A stretch of 64,000 bases of DNA. It comes from Impatiens glandulifera (lineage: Eukaryota; Streptophyta; Magnoliopsida; Ericales; Balsaminaceae). Location of the stretch: the NCBI RefSeq assembly GCF_907164915.1, contig NC_061863.1:3464340-3528339 (forward strand), written 5' to 3'. The notes under the pieces were generated by a model that was given only the letters and a program-made list of their open reading frames with translations, searched no databases and was not told the DNA's origin. Position numbers and translations under genes: made by a program. Of the stretch, positions 10,566-23,429 are shown piece by piece (position 1 is the first letter of the stretch; every line of letters begins with the position of its first letter).

Positions 10566-12310
10566 ATTTTTTTTTATTGTACTTTAACGACATTAATTGT
10601 TTTAAAAAAACTAATAAAGGGTCCATAGTCTGAATTTAAATGCCTGGTACAATTTTAATGAAAAAATTTATGAAAAAACTAAAGAAGTTATAAATCTTAT
10701 ATTTTGTACAAAAATTATATGACTGTAAAATTTATTAAAACATTTCATCTTAGACAAGGCTACAAAAAATTCAACTTAAGACGCTTTTAAGAATAAACCC
10801 AAAAACATTCATTTATGAAAAACTCTTTCAACTCAAACTATCTAATTGGTTATTAGTTACAGTTTTATTGAAATCAAATTAAGCATTTTTAATTAACTAA
10901 ATAACTTCACGCTGTATATTTACTTCATGCTTTATATTTTCTTAAAAAATGACCTAACTTTTGAGAGATGTGAGGAAACAGAAGGAGGAGAAAATACGTC
11001 TGATTAGTTGAAAAAGTAAAATAATTTATCTATTTTGTTACATTTTTTTTCCAGACAAATGAGGTGATTATACGTCATTTTCTCTTTCATTCTCTCCTCC
11101 AATTTAATGGAGGAGACAATATATATTGAGTGTGAGAAAATACAATAATTGTTCACCGTCGATAAATAAACTAATAAAATGTATCAAAAAAAATTAAAAC
11201 ATAAAAGCTAAAAGATTAGATTGTGTAGGTGAGAAAAAAAATAACTCAATAAAACTCTAAAATATTTTAGTTTTATAAATGTTGTCTCCCGAATTCTTTC
11301 ATTTTCCTTCATTCTATTCATTGAGTTATTTTGATTCAGTTCGATTGTCGAGAATTTGATTTGTCAACAACTCGCTTAAAGTCTCCAAAACATTTGTGGT
11401 TAGTGAGTAGTAGGTTTTGAATTTGTTGAAAGTTAAACTCATTCCAATTTACCGTAAAATTGAGTTATCTCTTAGTCCAAGCTATTTTGAAACCCTTGTT
11501 AATTTCTAAACAATTAAGAATGTCTATTTTTATAACAACTATGACATTTCGAGACTTTTAATAGACAATAGACTGTCTGAAAATATGATAACATCATTGA
11601 GACCTAGTTCGTTGTCCTGTGAGTATTAAAGTTTCCATTTTAGCCATTGTGAAATCAATACCTTCACAAGATTTTTCCATAATAATTTCTCCATTTGGTG
11701 AGCGCATCCACATGTGTAATTGGCAGGGAGAAAAAGAGGAAAATTTTGATTTGGATGAATTTGTTTTTGTATACTTCTTTTAACTCACTCTATTTTTGCG
11801 TTTTCTTTAATAATCTGGTGCGCAATGTTTTCAACAAACGAGAAGAGTATCTTTAGTTTCATGTGAGTTTTTACATTTGACAAGTAATAAAAGATTCATT
11901 TTTGATGCTATTGTTTCATTAAGGATTCTCATAGTTGGTCTGAGTCTTAACTAAATAACCATTATATTATACCAATGCCAAATTAAAGGGAATGACTCAA
12001 CTTCAGTATATCATATTCCTCAACATCTATTTGTATTTGAGACTCAACTTCAGAAAAGAAAAAAAAAAAAACTACTTTCAAACAACCAAATACAATTGTG
12101 GAATAATAGGTACACTAAAAAGAACAAATTTTATGTCGAGACATATATACTATAAAGATGGAGCTCGAGTACTCGATCCAAGAGTTCCCGATAACACAAA
12201 ACACACAACTTGTGTTACAATCAGATAGTACAGGTGTTACACCAACACTTTTGTTTGTTTCTGTATCTCAATAAACCAAAGTTTCGCACGTTAAGTGAAA
12301 TACCTTTCAC
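10566..12310. other. AT-rich intergenic DNA
   Basis: No exon, RNA gene or terminal repeats were recognised. The part next to 12310 should be the 3' region of the minus-strand gene that ends there. Confidence 0.45.
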
Positions 12311-13696
12311 TTACCATTTCACATCCAATGTTAAAGACTCAGGAGGGACCATCAATGAGGGAAACTTAGTAAAGGAGATATTCGACAACAAATCACTCCA
12401 CGCATATGTATCAACCTCGATGAACGGTCTAGATCTCTTCACAACCAACGGTTTTAACCTATCCTCGTCAATCCTGGCCACTACTTCATAACAAACACGT
12501 TCCATATTGGGCCTCGTTCGCCACTCTGCCATCGTGCTCTCTCGAGTACCATCACTGTCGTTTAATTTCGTATCCCTTTCTAGATCAATCTTAAACCGAA
12601 CGACTGTCGAAGCCTTGATTTTCACTTTTAAGGAGCTTCTGGCATGTTTATCGGAAACTAAACTCCTCATTAGCTTATCGATTATTACAATTCTCGATTT
12701 CAGTGAATCGACAGGAAATCTCTGGTTTCTGTTTGTGTCTTTGGCGTAACATATCTCGGGTAACAGTTTGATTGTGTCTTTCGAAAGGAAAGTTTTGACG
12801 ACGTGGGCGTTTTGATTTCTCGATGAGTAGGCAATTACAGAAGCTGGGCCAGATATATGTATAGGAAACAATGGTGTACATGATTCATGCTCAAATGGCG
12901 AAAAATGAGTTCTTACTTTCGAATTGAACCCTTGTTGAAGAGAATGAAACAGAGTTACCTCTTGAGCATTTCTCACTTCCACCATTATACCTTCACCAAC
13001 TAGGATTCTCTTCAAACCAGTATGAGTAACATTCAGCTGAAAATTTACAGTTTTAATACTTTTAGATGATGATCAATCACATCTATGATATTTATCAATA
13101 ATAAAAAGGAAGTTTTTACCGGCAATTGAAGCAACAGTTCATCAGATCCATTCATCAATAACTCCAATGGTCCACGAATAAGAAATTTATCAAGAACAGG
13201 ATTCGATCCAATTTCACGAACAGATGGCTCAAATTCGCCTCCATTCTTCAGTTTCTTCCATAACGATACTTCGTCTCGAAGCCTAAAACTAACTTCGCTC
13301 TTTCCAACACGAAGACGTATATCGTACCTACGAGAATCGCCAAATTTAGCGTTTGCTGAATCCAACTTCGTTACTTTTACTCCACTAGTCTCGTTCCAAT
13401 TCTGCCGTATCGAAATTGCTTTCAAAACATCCTGATTAAAGAGATAGGGTTGAGAATTGAGGATTGAGATCCGATTAAACAAACAGTAAAACCTAAAACC
13501 GAATACATGAAGATGATGCATGCATACATACCTCGAGGAAAGTTGATGGTTGAGGACGAAAATCGTCGGCGATTCTAGGAAAGAGAAAGAGAGAGATATT
13601 GAACCTTGCGTAGGAATCGGTTGCGGGAGTTAGCGTTGCTAGGGTTTGGATTGAGAGATAAAATATGAAGAAGGAGAAAGTAGATCGTTTAATCAT
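12311..13696 (-). CDS. TIN1-like secretory-pathway protein, 3 exons
   Basis: Three exons with good borders (13696-13532, 13431-13120, 13036-12311) give 400 residues. The N-terminus is hydrophobic (SFFIFYLSIQTLATLTP), which suggests a signal peptide, followed by a region beginning RFNISLFLFPRIADDFRP. The middle exon carries DVLKAISIRQNW and a charged beta-rich segment. The last exon begins LNVTHTGLKRILVGEGIMVE and continues EVRNAQEVTLFHSL. From memory these features and the length resemble plant TUNICAMYCIN INDUCED 1, a plant-specific protein induced by ER stress. I could not align it, so the name is tentative and the biochemical function unknown. Introns are short (100 and 83 bp). No membrane segment other than the signal peptide is evident. 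Confidence 0.72.
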
Positions 13697-14271
13697 ATTA
13701 TTATATACAGGAATAAACCGCCGGAGACGGCGACGGCGACAACGACGGCGATTGGTGATTGAGATCGGAAAGGGGATCGAACCGACACTGCTCCGAAGGC
13801 TTTGAACGAAGATCTTCTTCTATGTCGTCTCCTCTCTGGTTTAACAATAATAAAATATGTTTACCAAAAATAAATAAAAATAATAATAATTAATAAAATA
13901 TAACTAGTGAAAATAATTTATTTTTTTTTTTTAGATTTATATATTCTAATTTTTAAGATATTTTGGGTGACTAAAATATTTAAGATTTTTTTTAAAAGAA
14001 ATTCGAGAATAAAGATAGATTTTATATTTATATTTTTACAAAACTTCAAAATGGTTTAATAATTTGGAAATATTTTATTTTAAATTTAATGTTTTTTTTG
14101 AGATTTTTCATTTCAAACTATCTCTCAGAATGTTTTAAAAGATTTATAGTGTGTGTGGGAATATTTGGAAAAAAAAATTAGAATTTAGTGTTATTTTGTT
14201 ATTACAAATGTCATCAATTACTTAACGAAATGAAAATAATACTTTAAATAAGATGAGGACGAGTTCGTTTG

Positions 14272-14356
14272 TTTAAGAAAAGGCTCGAATGATTAAAACT
14301 GTGATAGTTATAGTCGCATATATTACCGTTCAAAGTTCGAACCTCCATGAGTAAAA
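14272..14356 (+). mobile_element. SINE-like tRNA-derived head
   Basis: Contains an A-box-like GGCTCGAATGATTAAAA and, about 50 bases on, a B-box-like AGTTCGAACCTCC: the internal Pol III promoter layout of tRNA-derived SINEs. No clear tail or target duplication was found, so the boundaries are approximate. Confidence 0.4.
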
Positions 14357-14869
14357 ACGATTAATATAAAAATTGGGCCTAAATTAAACTAATATTCTTG
14401 TTATACATTCTCCTAAACCTTCATTCAAATTATACCTAATTTTATTTTTTAAATATAAAAAGTAATTAAGTTTATAAAGAATTAATTCTCATTAAATCAA
14501 CTAAAGAGTTATATAAAATTTATTAATTTGTAAATAATATCTAAAAACTCAAATCTAGACTATACATAATATAGATTGGTAAAAAATAGATTATAATGGA
14601 ACTCATTCACTAATCATGCAATTTTTTTCAGGGGTAACTCTAAAGACTAACTTATTTAAATTCTATAACAACAAGTGATGAAGGCGAGCAAACAATCATT
14701 TGAATTCAATAACTCTAGACGATACATAATATAGATTTGTAAAAAAGTTATGTCAAATGACAATTGATAAAAGAACCTCTAGATAAAAGATAAATTCTAA
14801 AAACTTCTTATAAGAAAAATAAAAAAGAACTCTAAATTCGACAACATCTCATTTGCTGCAAATAAGAAA

Positions 14870-15085
14870 ATGAATACGAACTCAAGAATTTGTCACAAAC
14901 ATTGGAGGGTATGAACATTAGACGACTCACCAATAATTAAGAGTATTACTTAGAATATAAAAATTCGAGATAACAAATTCGATTCAGCTAAATAGATTAT
15001 CGTACCGAACAAAATACCATATCAACTCAAATTTGAGTGATATAAAAAGAAACAAAGTACTCTCGACTAAAAATAGCCACCCTAG
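14870..15085. repeat. Dispersed repeat, copy A
   Basis: The stretch with CTAAATAG..CGTACCGAACAAAATA, CAACTCAAATTTGAGTG and AAAAAGA resembles 50990-51115 in the same order and orientation. No terminal structure was identified. Confidence 0.4.
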
Positions 15086-16134
15086 GGGACATAAGCACAA
15101 TGACTTTGAAATTTATTGAGGGAAAATATAACTTTAGATTGCATAAATTAATGTAAAAAAGTGATTTATCTAGCTTAAAAATGATCAAAATAATATAATT
15201 TATAATATTTAAAAATATATAAAATTATAGATTTTTTAGTTTGTGTTATGACTCCATTTAAAATTCATTAATAAAATAATATATTTGAGATTTGTAATAA
15301 AATTGCAAGATTTTCTAATGTTAATCTATATATACATTTAAATTAGATATAATTTCACATATTTAAACAATATCTTGAAATTTTAATTTTTTTTAAAAAA
15401 AGTATCACATCAATTTTTATAATTATTAAATTACTTAGTTCAACTAAAGTATTGTTAAAGTAATAGTATTATTGAGTTATTCTAATATTAGCTTCATAAT
15501 TAATTAATTTGAAGGTTCATGTGTAAAAATAACTTTGAAGCATCGTTTTATTTGGAAATAGTTAGATTCTGAGTTAGATTTGAATAAAAAAATATAATAT
15601 ATCTAATTCAAAATAATAATTTATATAATATAATTTATTTTAAATAGTTATATATTAACATAATTAATAACTTTTTCCATTTAACCTCGACAAATTCGAG
15701 TTACAATTATTTCAAATAAAGATAACTTTTTTCCTTAGTTATTATTATTTTATGAACCCTTATATTGTTTCAATTAAATTTTATCTTAGTTATGTTTGTA
15801 TTTTATAAAATTGTGTGATTCTATCCATAAATATAATTATTTAAGTCATTTTATTATATTAAGTATGATATATATATATATATCCGTAACATTTAATCAA
15901 TTATGAATAACTTAACGACTTTAATAAATTTCTTAGATTTTAATCGACAAATAAATAAAAGGATAAATAAGAAACGATATTTTGATCATAATTAGTGGTT
16001 CACGTCCTCCATCAATAGAATTGATTTCTTAATAATACATAGATATAAATCAACATTAAAAAGATAATTTGAATCGAAATAAATTGCATATCTATATATA
16101 TATATAATGACGCTTAATTTAAAATGTTGGAGGT

Positions 16135-16493
16135 GTGAATCACGCTCTCTCCAAAATGATTCACATCGTTATCATAGTATTTTCTCTTTCTTATATATAT
16201 ATATATTTTTCTCTATTCATTTAATTGTTTTTCTATCCCTTACCATATATATATTCACACTAATAATATATAAAATATATATTTTTTCATCAATTCTATT
16301 AACCAAGTTTCATAATTAATTATTCTATGTAGGTTACTCTTTTATATATATATATATATATTAATATTTTTTTATTAATTATTTTAAAAATAAACCTAAT
16401 GAATTCTCTTCTAAAATATTACATATATTAATCATGCTCTCTCCAAAATGATTCACATCATCATCATAGGTATTTTTTCTTTCTTAGATATAT
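16135..16493 (+). repeat. Duplicated 60-bp segment
   Basis: A segment around CTCTCTCCAAAATGATTCAC with a following TTTCTCTTTCTTA occurs at 16135-16197 and again at 16432-16493, separated by AT-rich DNA. It is likely a decayed element or a local duplication. Confidence 0.45.
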
Positions 16494-19295
16494 TTATTTG
16501 TTATAGAGAGTTGTTAATTATACATATTCTGAAAGGTATTTATTTGTTATTGATGCAATGAATATTTTTTTCTTGAGTTTTTGTTGACGAGAACGAGACT
16601 TTCAGTTATTTCAAAGAAGATCCATATTTGTGTAATGTGGTATGAACTCTTGAGCTCAAGTCTAAACTTCTTATCATATATTTTTATTAGTTCTTGAAAT
16701 ATAATTTTTCTTCTCTATTATGTTTCGTCTCTCCTTAAGTCTTACTTTATATATAATAATTCCCGATTTGTTTGGTTGGTTTCAAGTACTTTTAGTCATC
16801 ACTTTAATAGGTTGATTTTTAATATTTCAATTGATGTTTAGATGGAGACGATGGGTTCATTGAATTCAAGGCGATAATGGTGCTATCATGGTTATGCAAA
16901 GTTGTTTTGGTGATAATCGTGTTATCATGCCTGGAGGTGTGAGCATTGGTAAGTTAGAAATTTAGATCATTTTATCATAATCTGATAAAATTTGTTTGTA
17001 AAAAGATTTTTTAATTTTTCTATTATATTAATTCTTGATTTTATTTAATTTATTTCAGGTACTTTCAGCCATTGTAGATCATTATACTTCTGGATACAAG
17101 CTATTGTACTTCTGAATGTTTGTTTACTTAAAATACTTTAATTTTGAAATAATTGTGTTTATAGCTCTAGATTTGTATCTTCATATGTATACACTAACTT
17201 GGAATAATTGAAAATCAAGTATTTTGTTTAATACTCTTAATTTTAATGAAATAATAATGTGTTTTATATATGAATTTAATTTTATTGTGCAACTTCTATT
17301 TTTATGGTATATTTTAATTTTTGATACTCCTATTTTTATAAAAATAAATGTTAGTAAAAATAAACTCAATAAATATAACCTACCATCTATATATATATTA
17401 ATATTTTTTATTAAATATTTCATCTAAATAATTTGATTATTTATAAATAAATTCAAATAAAATAAACTCTTCTCATCTAAAAAGTCATATATAATTATTG
17501 AGATTTATATTAAATATTAATATTAATTATGAAAATTATTTAGGAGATTTAAATTGTAAAAAATATACTCACATTGAATATGTTCACTAACGATAATAAA
17601 TATTATTATAACCTCTCATCCATAAAATAAATCATTCAGTTTCATTCTAATTTATAACTAATTAATGGAAATAAAATTAACGGATATTAAATATTATTAC
17701 AACCTTAAATTCATATATATTAATAATTTATTCAAATAATTAACATCAAATAAAACAAATTAATACAACAAAAAAATGAGTTTTATTTTATAAAATTTTA
17801 GACAAATTGTTAGGTGGTATAAGTAAATTCATAAACAATGAATACTTTATTTTTATTATTATTATTATTAACTTTATTATTATTATTTTTTGACATATTT
17901 TAACTTTAATGTTATATTACTGGTTTTCATTATCTACATTATTTTGGTATTTATATATGTAATTGTCTTTACATTTGATAATAAACTTATTTATTTTTAT
18001 TGTTACTATTCTATATTTTGGTGATTTGAAATTGAAATAATAAGATATTTATTGAGAATGTTACCAAACTCTTAGCCTTTTGATATTATACTTTTATTCT
18101 CTATTACTTTTTCATCTATTCTATTTAAAATGAAATTATCTGCAAGAACATCAAAAGAGAAATTTCGAACAACAATTTTATTGTTTGAATGTGTAGATCC
18201 ACTAAATCCTTATCGGATGATGATTTCAATCGTATTTATTGATCTCCACTATGAATATGAGTTTTGTTTGATATTTATAGTCTCAAATTTGTAGGACTTT
18301 TAAATGATATTTATAGTCATAAATTTTGAGAAATTAGAACTTATGATTCCTTGTGTTGTGTTCAATTACGATCCTTACAACCTTAAAAAAATGTAGTAAA
18401 AAATGTTATCCAATTATTGATATTCATTCTACTTATTATTTTATCGTATATTTTTTCTTATGTTTACAATTTAGACTAACTATTATAATATCTATTTATA
18501 TTAGAATCTCAAAAAATAACACAAAGGTATACATTTGAATGGTGGATTTAAGTAGCAACTACAAACATTTAGTGATTGTTCGCCGAACCAAGATTTATTA
18601 AGACGAAAAAAACAGAAAATTTAATTTTTCTTTTATAATTTTTAATTTTTTTTATGTTTTTTTAGTTAATATACGTGTTAACTTACATTCTTACATTCGT
18701 GCGCTGACTTTTTGCTAGTTTACTATAAAAATTCTTATGTAGAGTAATTTTGTTTTAGACACTTTATTGATAATATTTAGAGTAAAAGAAAAAAAGTTAT
18801 TTTATATTCAATTTGTAGTAGACGAATCTTGAAAAATGCTCAAATAATATAATTTTAGTTTACTTGCATAATATAAAATAATGTTTTTTTGTTTTATTAA
18901 TTTTTTTTTTGTTTTGACTTATTTTAAATGCTGATTTATTTTAACTATCTTATATGTAATGATAATACATTATAAAAAAATAATTGTAGGAAACTTTATA
19001 TATTTAAGAAATTGAAAAGAACATGGACAACAAAAGTAATAAGAAATGGCTATATATATATTGGGCCTTATAACTTTATAAGCTAATGAAATACATATCA
19101 AAATAAATCAATTATAACTAATGTCTGCTCCTTTGAAGGATTATGAATCCACTATATCTTACATGTCTTTATCAAATGAGAGAGGGATCTTTACAAAATT
19201 CTCTAATCATGAAATTGGTCATGTACTAATAATTACTTAAAAACCTAATAAACGGGAAAAGAAAAAGGGAATTGTTTATAATCTGCATCTTTAAT

Positions 19296-22200
19296 TTAGT
19301 AAGCTGGGAATTGTGGTGGAGGTGGTGATGCATATTTATATCCCAAGACTGGTGGAATATAGACATCATCAGCTGGTGTAGGTGGTGTAGGTGTTGGTGA
19401 ATGTGGAGTCGGTGTTGGTTGGTCATGAGAAGGTTTTGGGGAAGGATTGGTTGGTGGTGGATGTGATTGAGTTGGTGGTTGAACATGTGGAGGTGGAGAG
19501 CGTTCTCTATGTTTTGGGCCAGCAATGGGAGGTGTATCAGTCTTAGGTGTTTGTTCTTCTTTAGGAGGAGTTGGGGCCTTTGGAGGGGGTTGTCCTTCTT
19601 TTGGAGGAGTTGGAGCCTTTGGTGGGGGTTGTCCTTCTTTCGGAGGAGTTGGAGCCTTTGGTGGGGGTTGTCCTTCTTTCGGAGGAGTTGGAGCCTTTGG
19701 CGGGGGTTGTTCTTCTTTAGGAGGAGTTGGAGACTTTGGCGGAGGTGGTCCTTCTTTACGTGGAGTTGGAGACTTTGGCGGGGGTTGTCCTTCTTTAGGA
19801 GGAGTTGGGGCCTTTGGCGGGGGTTGTCCTTCTTTGGGAGGGGTTGGAGCCTTTGGTGGGGGTTGTCCTTCTTTGGAAGGGGTTGGAGCCTTTGGTGGGG
19901 GTTGTCCTTCTTTCGGAGGAGTTGGAGCCTTTGGAGGGGGTTGTCCTTCTTTCGGAGGAGTTGGAGTCTTTGGCGGGGGTTGTCCTTCTTTCGGAGGAGT
20001 TGGAGCCTTTGGCGGGGGTTGTTCTTCTTTAGGAGGAGTTGGAGCCTTTGGCGGGGGTTGTCCTTCTTTCGGAGGAGTTGGAACCTTTGGGGGGGGTTGT
20101 CCTTCTTTCGGAGGAGTTGGAGACTTTGGCGGGGGTTGTTCTTCTTTAGGAGGAGTTGGAGATTTTGGCGGAGGTTGTCCTTCTTTAGGTGGAGTTGGAG
20201 ACTTTGGCGGGGGTTGTCCTGCTTTAGGAGGAGTTGGAGCCTTTGGTGGGGGTTGTCCTTCTTTAGGAGGAGTTGGAGTCTTTGGAGGGGGTTGTCCTTC
20301 TTTAGGAGGAGTTGGTGTCTTTGGAGGGGGTTGTTCTTCTTTAGGAGGAGGTTGTTCTTCTTTATGAGGTGTTGGAGCCTTTGGCGTGGGTTGTTCTTCT
20401 TTTGGAGGAGTTGGAGCCTTTGGCGGAGGTTGTTCTTCTTTAGGAGGAGTTGGAGCCTTTGGTGGTGGTTGTTTTTCTTTAGGAGGAGTTGGAGCCTTAG
20501 GTGGTGGCTGTTCTTCTTTCGGAGGAGTTGGAACCTTTGGCGGTGGTTGTCCTTCTTTCGGAGGAGTTGGAGCCTTTGGCGGTGGTTGTTTTTCTTTAGG
20601 AGGAGTTGGAGCTTTTGGCGGTGGTTGTTCTTCTTTAGGAGGAGTTGGAGACTTTGGCGGGGGTTGTTTTTCTTTAGGAGGAGTTGGAGATTTTGGCGGA
20701 GGTTGTTGTTCTTTAGGAGGAGTTGGAGCCTTAGGCGGTGGTTGTTCTTCTTTAGGAGGAGTTGGAGCCTTTGGTGGTGGTTGTTCTTCTTTAGGAGGTG
20801 TTGGAGCCTTTGGCGGGGGTTGTTCTTCTTTAGGAGGAGTTGGAGCCTTTGGCGGAGGTTGTTCTTCTTTAGGAGGAGTTGGAGCCTTTGGCGGTGGTTG
20901 TTTTTCTTTAGGAGGAGTTGGAGCCTTTGGCGGTGGTTGTTCTTCTTTCGGAGGAGTTGGAACCTTTGGCGGTGGTTGTTGTTCTTTAGGAGGAGTTGGA
21001 GCCTTTGGCGGTGGTTGTTCTTCTTTAGGAGGAGTTGGAGCTTTTGGTGGTGGTTGTTCTTCTTTAGGAGGAGTTGGAGCCTTTGGCGGAGGTTGTTTTT
21101 CTTTAGGCGGAGTTGGAGCCTTTGGCGGTGGTTGTTCTTCTTTAGGCGGAGTTGGAGCCTTTGGCGGTGGTTGTTCTTCTTTAGGAGGAGTTGGAGCCTT
21201 TGGCGGTGGTTGTTCTTCTTTAGGAGGAGTTGGAGCCTTAGGCGGTGGTTGTTCTTCTTTAGGAGGAGTTGGAGCCTTTGGCGGGGGTTGTTTTTCTTTA
21301 GGAGGAGTTGGAGCCTTTGGCGGGGGTTGTTCTTCCTTAGGAGGAGTTGGAGCCTTTGGCGGGGGTTGTTCTTCCTTAGGAGGAGTTGGAGCCTTTGGTG
21401 GAGGTTGTTCTTCTTTAGGAGGAGTTGGAGCCTTTGGCGGGGGTTGTTCTTCCTTAGGAGGAGTTGGAGCCTTTGGTGGTGGTTGTTTTTCTTTAGGAGG
21501 TGTTGGAGCCTTTGGTGGTGGTTGTTCTTCTTTATGAGGAGTTGGAGCCTTTGGTGGTGGTTGTTCTTCTTTAGGAGGAGTTGGAGCTTTTGGTGGTGGT
21601 TGTTCTTCTTTAGGAGGAGTTGGAGCCTTTGGCGGTGGTTGTTCTTCTTTAGGAGGAGTTGGAGCCTTTGGTGGTGGTTGTTCTTCTTTAGGAGGAGTTG
21701 GTGCCTTTGGCGGTGGTTGTTCTTCTTTAGGAGGAGTTGGAGCCTTTGGCGGTGGTTGTTCTTCTTTAGGAGGAGTTGGAGCCTTTGGCGGTGGTTGTTC
21801 TTCTTTAGGAGGAGTTGGAGCCTTTGGCGGTGGTTGTTCTTCTTTAGGAGGAGTTGGAGCCTTTGGCGGTGGTTGTTCTTCTTTAGGAGGAGTTGGAGCT
21901 TTTGGTGGTGGTTGTTCTTCTTTAGGAGGAGTTGGAGATTGTGGCGGAGGTTGTTCTTCTTTAGGAGGAGTTGGAGATTGTGGCGGAGGTTGTTCTTCTT
22001 GTTGAGGTGGAGATTGAGCTGGTGTTGTCGGAGTAGGTGGTGGGGTTTGTGTAGGGGTGGCTGGTGACGAGGGTTGGTTTGGTGTGGGCGTGGAAGGACG
22101 AGTACGAGAACTTGAGCTGCCCCCGTTAGCATTGCCATGTCCACCGCCACAATTGCCACAATTAACGGGCTTGCCCACAACCAACTTACAAGTGTCTTGA

Positions 22201-23345
22201 GATTTTTGTTCAGATCGGTCTGGTAAACAATTATTTGTATCAACAATCTCAACATCTTTTCTAGATCCATCTCCACATGACTTGGCTTCTTCATTGAAGT
22301 AATTATAAGAGAATGTGAGATTGCTTAACTTTGGTAGATTGCAAATGTAGTCGGCAATAGATCCTGTCAACCTGTTATCCGACAATATCATTTGTTCAAT
22401 TGTGATCAATTGTTTGAGTGTCTCAGGCAACGTCCCTTCTATTTCATTCGATCCAATATCGAAAACCGTTACATTTACTAACGACCCGACACCCGTCGGT
22501 ATACAACTTGTGAGGTTATTGTTTGTAAATAAAATTTCATTCAGTGTTTTTCCCATCTTCTCAATGCTTCCGGGAATACAACCAGTGAATTCGTTATCCG
22601 CAAAGACAATAACCGAGGCCGGTGAATTACCCATATTCTCGGGGATATTCTCCGTGAATCTATTGTGATTCAAGAAAATTGCATCTAGATCTTTATCGAA
22701 CAAACCCGATGGTAACCTACCTTCGAAGTTATTGTACCTAAGATCCAAAAACTTGAGTTTGGGCATTTCGAGGACCACAGTCGGGAAAGGGCCAACAAAT
22801 AGATTGTTGCTAACGTCAAACTCATACATAATTATGAGCCTCCTAAAGCTCCTAGGAATAATCCCACAAAATCGATTCGTGTTTATATGGAAAAGAGCAA
22901 GATCGGTCAAGAGCCCCAATTCAACGGACAAGTACCCCGCAATGTCAGCTCCATTGAGGTCAATACCCGCGACAACATTGATACTAGGATCATCTAGAGC
23001 TGCGGTGCAAAACACGCCATTGTAATTGCACACATCCGGTCCTTCCCAATTCTTTGTAAAATTTGTCGGGTCGGAATAGAATGTATGCTTCCAAGATTGG
23101 AGGCCAATGTAGGCCCTTCTTAGTCTCGGATTTGGGAATGTTATGTTGAGTTTGACCTTACTTTCGTAATCATCGGGGAAGTCACCGGTTTCTTGTAGCG
23201 ATAAAAGTTGACGACGTGTGATCAAATTGGCTTGCATGTTAGACAAAGCCGAGGCAGAAGATACAAAGAAGAGCATAACGAGTAAGGAGAGAACAAGGCC
23301 GCTCGATGCGACGCTTCGAGGAAGTGCCCCATAACGGCAACTCAT
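19296..23345 (-). CDS. LRX: Leucine-rich-repeat extensin (LRX), single exon
   Basis: An uninterrupted 1349-residue protein. Residues 1-33 form a signal peptide. From about 65 to 375 lies the LRX N-terminal and LRR domain (ALQSWK-like motif, [10 protein letters not shown], and repeats such as [16 protein letters not shown] and [12 protein letters not shown]), followed by a Cys-rich hinge (PVNCGNCGG). About 62 tandem copies of a 13-residue unit, [13 protein letters not shown] and variants, make up most of the rest, ending in [23 protein letters not shown] proteins are cell-wall proteins whose LRR part binds RALF peptides and whose extensin part anchors in the wall. Odd points: the repeat has no tyrosine and no Ser-Pro4 motif, so ordinary extensin cross-linking would rest on the C-terminal tail. 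The KEGQ variant dominates the C-terminal third and KEEQ the N-terminal part. Start at 23345 because the signal peptide follows directly. Confidence 0.93.
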   Translation of the reverse strand: MSCRYGALPRSVASSGLVLSLLVMLFFVSSASALSNMQANLITRRQLLSLQETGDFPDDYESKVKLNITFPNPRLRRAYIGLQSWKHTFYSDPTNFTKNWEGPDVCNYNGVFCTAALDDPSINVVAGIDLNGADIAGYLSVELGLLTDLALFHINTNRFCGIIPRSFRRLIIMYEFDVSNNLFVGPFPTVVLEMPKLKFLDLRYNNFEGRLPSGLFDKDLDAIFLNHNRFTENIPENMGNSPASVIVFADNEFTGCIPGSIEKMGKTLNEILFTNNNLTSCIPTGVGSLVNVTVFDIGSNEIEGTLPETLKQLITIEQMILSDNRLTGSIADYICNLPKLSNLTFSYNYFNEEAKSCGDGSRKDVEIVDTNNCLPDRSEQKSQDTCKLVVGKPVNCGNCGGGHGNANGGSSSSRTRPSTPTPNQPSSPATPTQTPPPTPTTPAQSPPQQEEQPPPQSPTPPKEEQPPPQSPTPPKEEQPPPKAPTPPKEEQPPPKAPTPPKEEQPPPKAPTPPKEEQPPPKAPTPPKEEQPPPKAPTPPKEEQPPPKAPTPPKEEQPPPKAPTPPKEEQPPPKAPTPPKEEQPPPKAPTPPKEEQPPPKAPTPHKEEQPPPKAPTPPKEKQPPPKAPTPPKEEQPPPKAPTPPKEEQPPPKAPTPPKEEQPPPKAPTPPKEEQPPPKAPTPPKEKQPPPKAPTPPKEEQPPPKAPTPPKEEQPPPKAPTPPKEEQPPPKAPTPPKEEQPPPKAPTPPKEKQPPPKAPTPPKEEQPPPKAPTPPKEEQPPPKAPTPPKEQQPPPKVPTPPKEEQPPPKAPTPPKEKQPPPKAPTPPKEEQPPPKAPTPPKEEQPPPKAPTPPKEEQPPPKAPTPPKEEQPPPKAPTPPKEQQPPPKSPTPPKEKQPPPKSPTPPKEEQPPPKAPTPPKEKQPPPKAPTPPKEGQPPPKVPTPPKEEQPPPKAPTPPKEKQPPPKAPTPPKEEQPPPKAPTPPKEEQPTPKAPTPHKEEQPPPKEEQPPPKTPTPPKEGQPPPKTPTPPKEGQPPPKAPTPPKAGQPPPKSPTPPKEGQPPPKSPTPPKEEQPPPKSPTPPKEGQPPPKVPTPPKEGQPPPKAPTPPKEEQPPPKAPTPPKEGQPPPKTPTPPKEGQPPPKAPTPPKEGQPPPKAPTPSKEGQPPPKAPTPPKEGQPPPKAPTPPKEGQPPPKSPTPRKEGPPPPKSPTPPKEEQPPPKAPTPPKEGQPPPKAPTPPKEGQPPPKAPTPPKEGQPPPKAPTPPKEEQTPKTDTPPIAGPKHRERSPPPHVQPPTQSHPPPTNPSPKPSHDQPTPTPHSPTPTPPTPADDVYIPPVLGYKYASPPPPQFPAY
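19545..21995 (-). repeat. 39-bp coding minisatellite of the LRX gene
   Basis: About 62 head-to-tail 39-bp units encoding the 13-residue Pro-rich repeat. Near 20341-20373 one unit is shortened, leaving [15 protein letters not shown]. Because 39 is divisible by three and the unit has no stop in several frames, long open frames also appear on both strands. They are by-products of the repeat. Confidence 0.93.
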
Positions 23346-23404
23346 TGATGAATGATCTTTGTTCGAGATGAGGTTACAATATTGTGTAGAATGAATGAGG
23401 AGTG

Positions 23405-23425
23405 GGCTATGTTATAAAGGAGAGG
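23405..23425 (-). promoter_or_regulatory. LRX: Possible TATA box of the LRX gene
   Basis: The minus strand reads CCTTTATAACATAG about 65-75 bases upstream of the LRX start codon, a plausible TATA element for a short leader. Position is the only support. Confidence 0.35.
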
Positions 23426-23429
23426 AAGT

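Larger units (their letters stand above)
13700..19225. other. Long AT-rich intergenic region
   Basis: About 5.5 kb without a convincing exon. It contains a SINE-like unit near 14274, a dispersed repeat near 14870-15085, a duplicated ~60-bp segment (16135-16197 and 16432-16493) and many short AT runs. Several open frames of 60-80 codons are low-complexity Ile/Tyr/Phe-rich translations of AT-rich DNA, not genes. Confidence 0.5.

Noticed and set aside
12210..12749. Plus-strand open frames over the TIN1-like gene
   Set aside because: They are antisense shadows of the conserved minus-strand exon 3.
19467..22067. An 866-codon open frame on the plus strand, antisense to LRX, and a 1022-codon minus-strand frame at 19226-22294
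   Set aside because: Both are translations of the 39-bp repeat in other frames ([17 protein letters not shown] and [17 protein letters not shown]). The LRX frame alone has a signal peptide, LRR domain and conserved tail.
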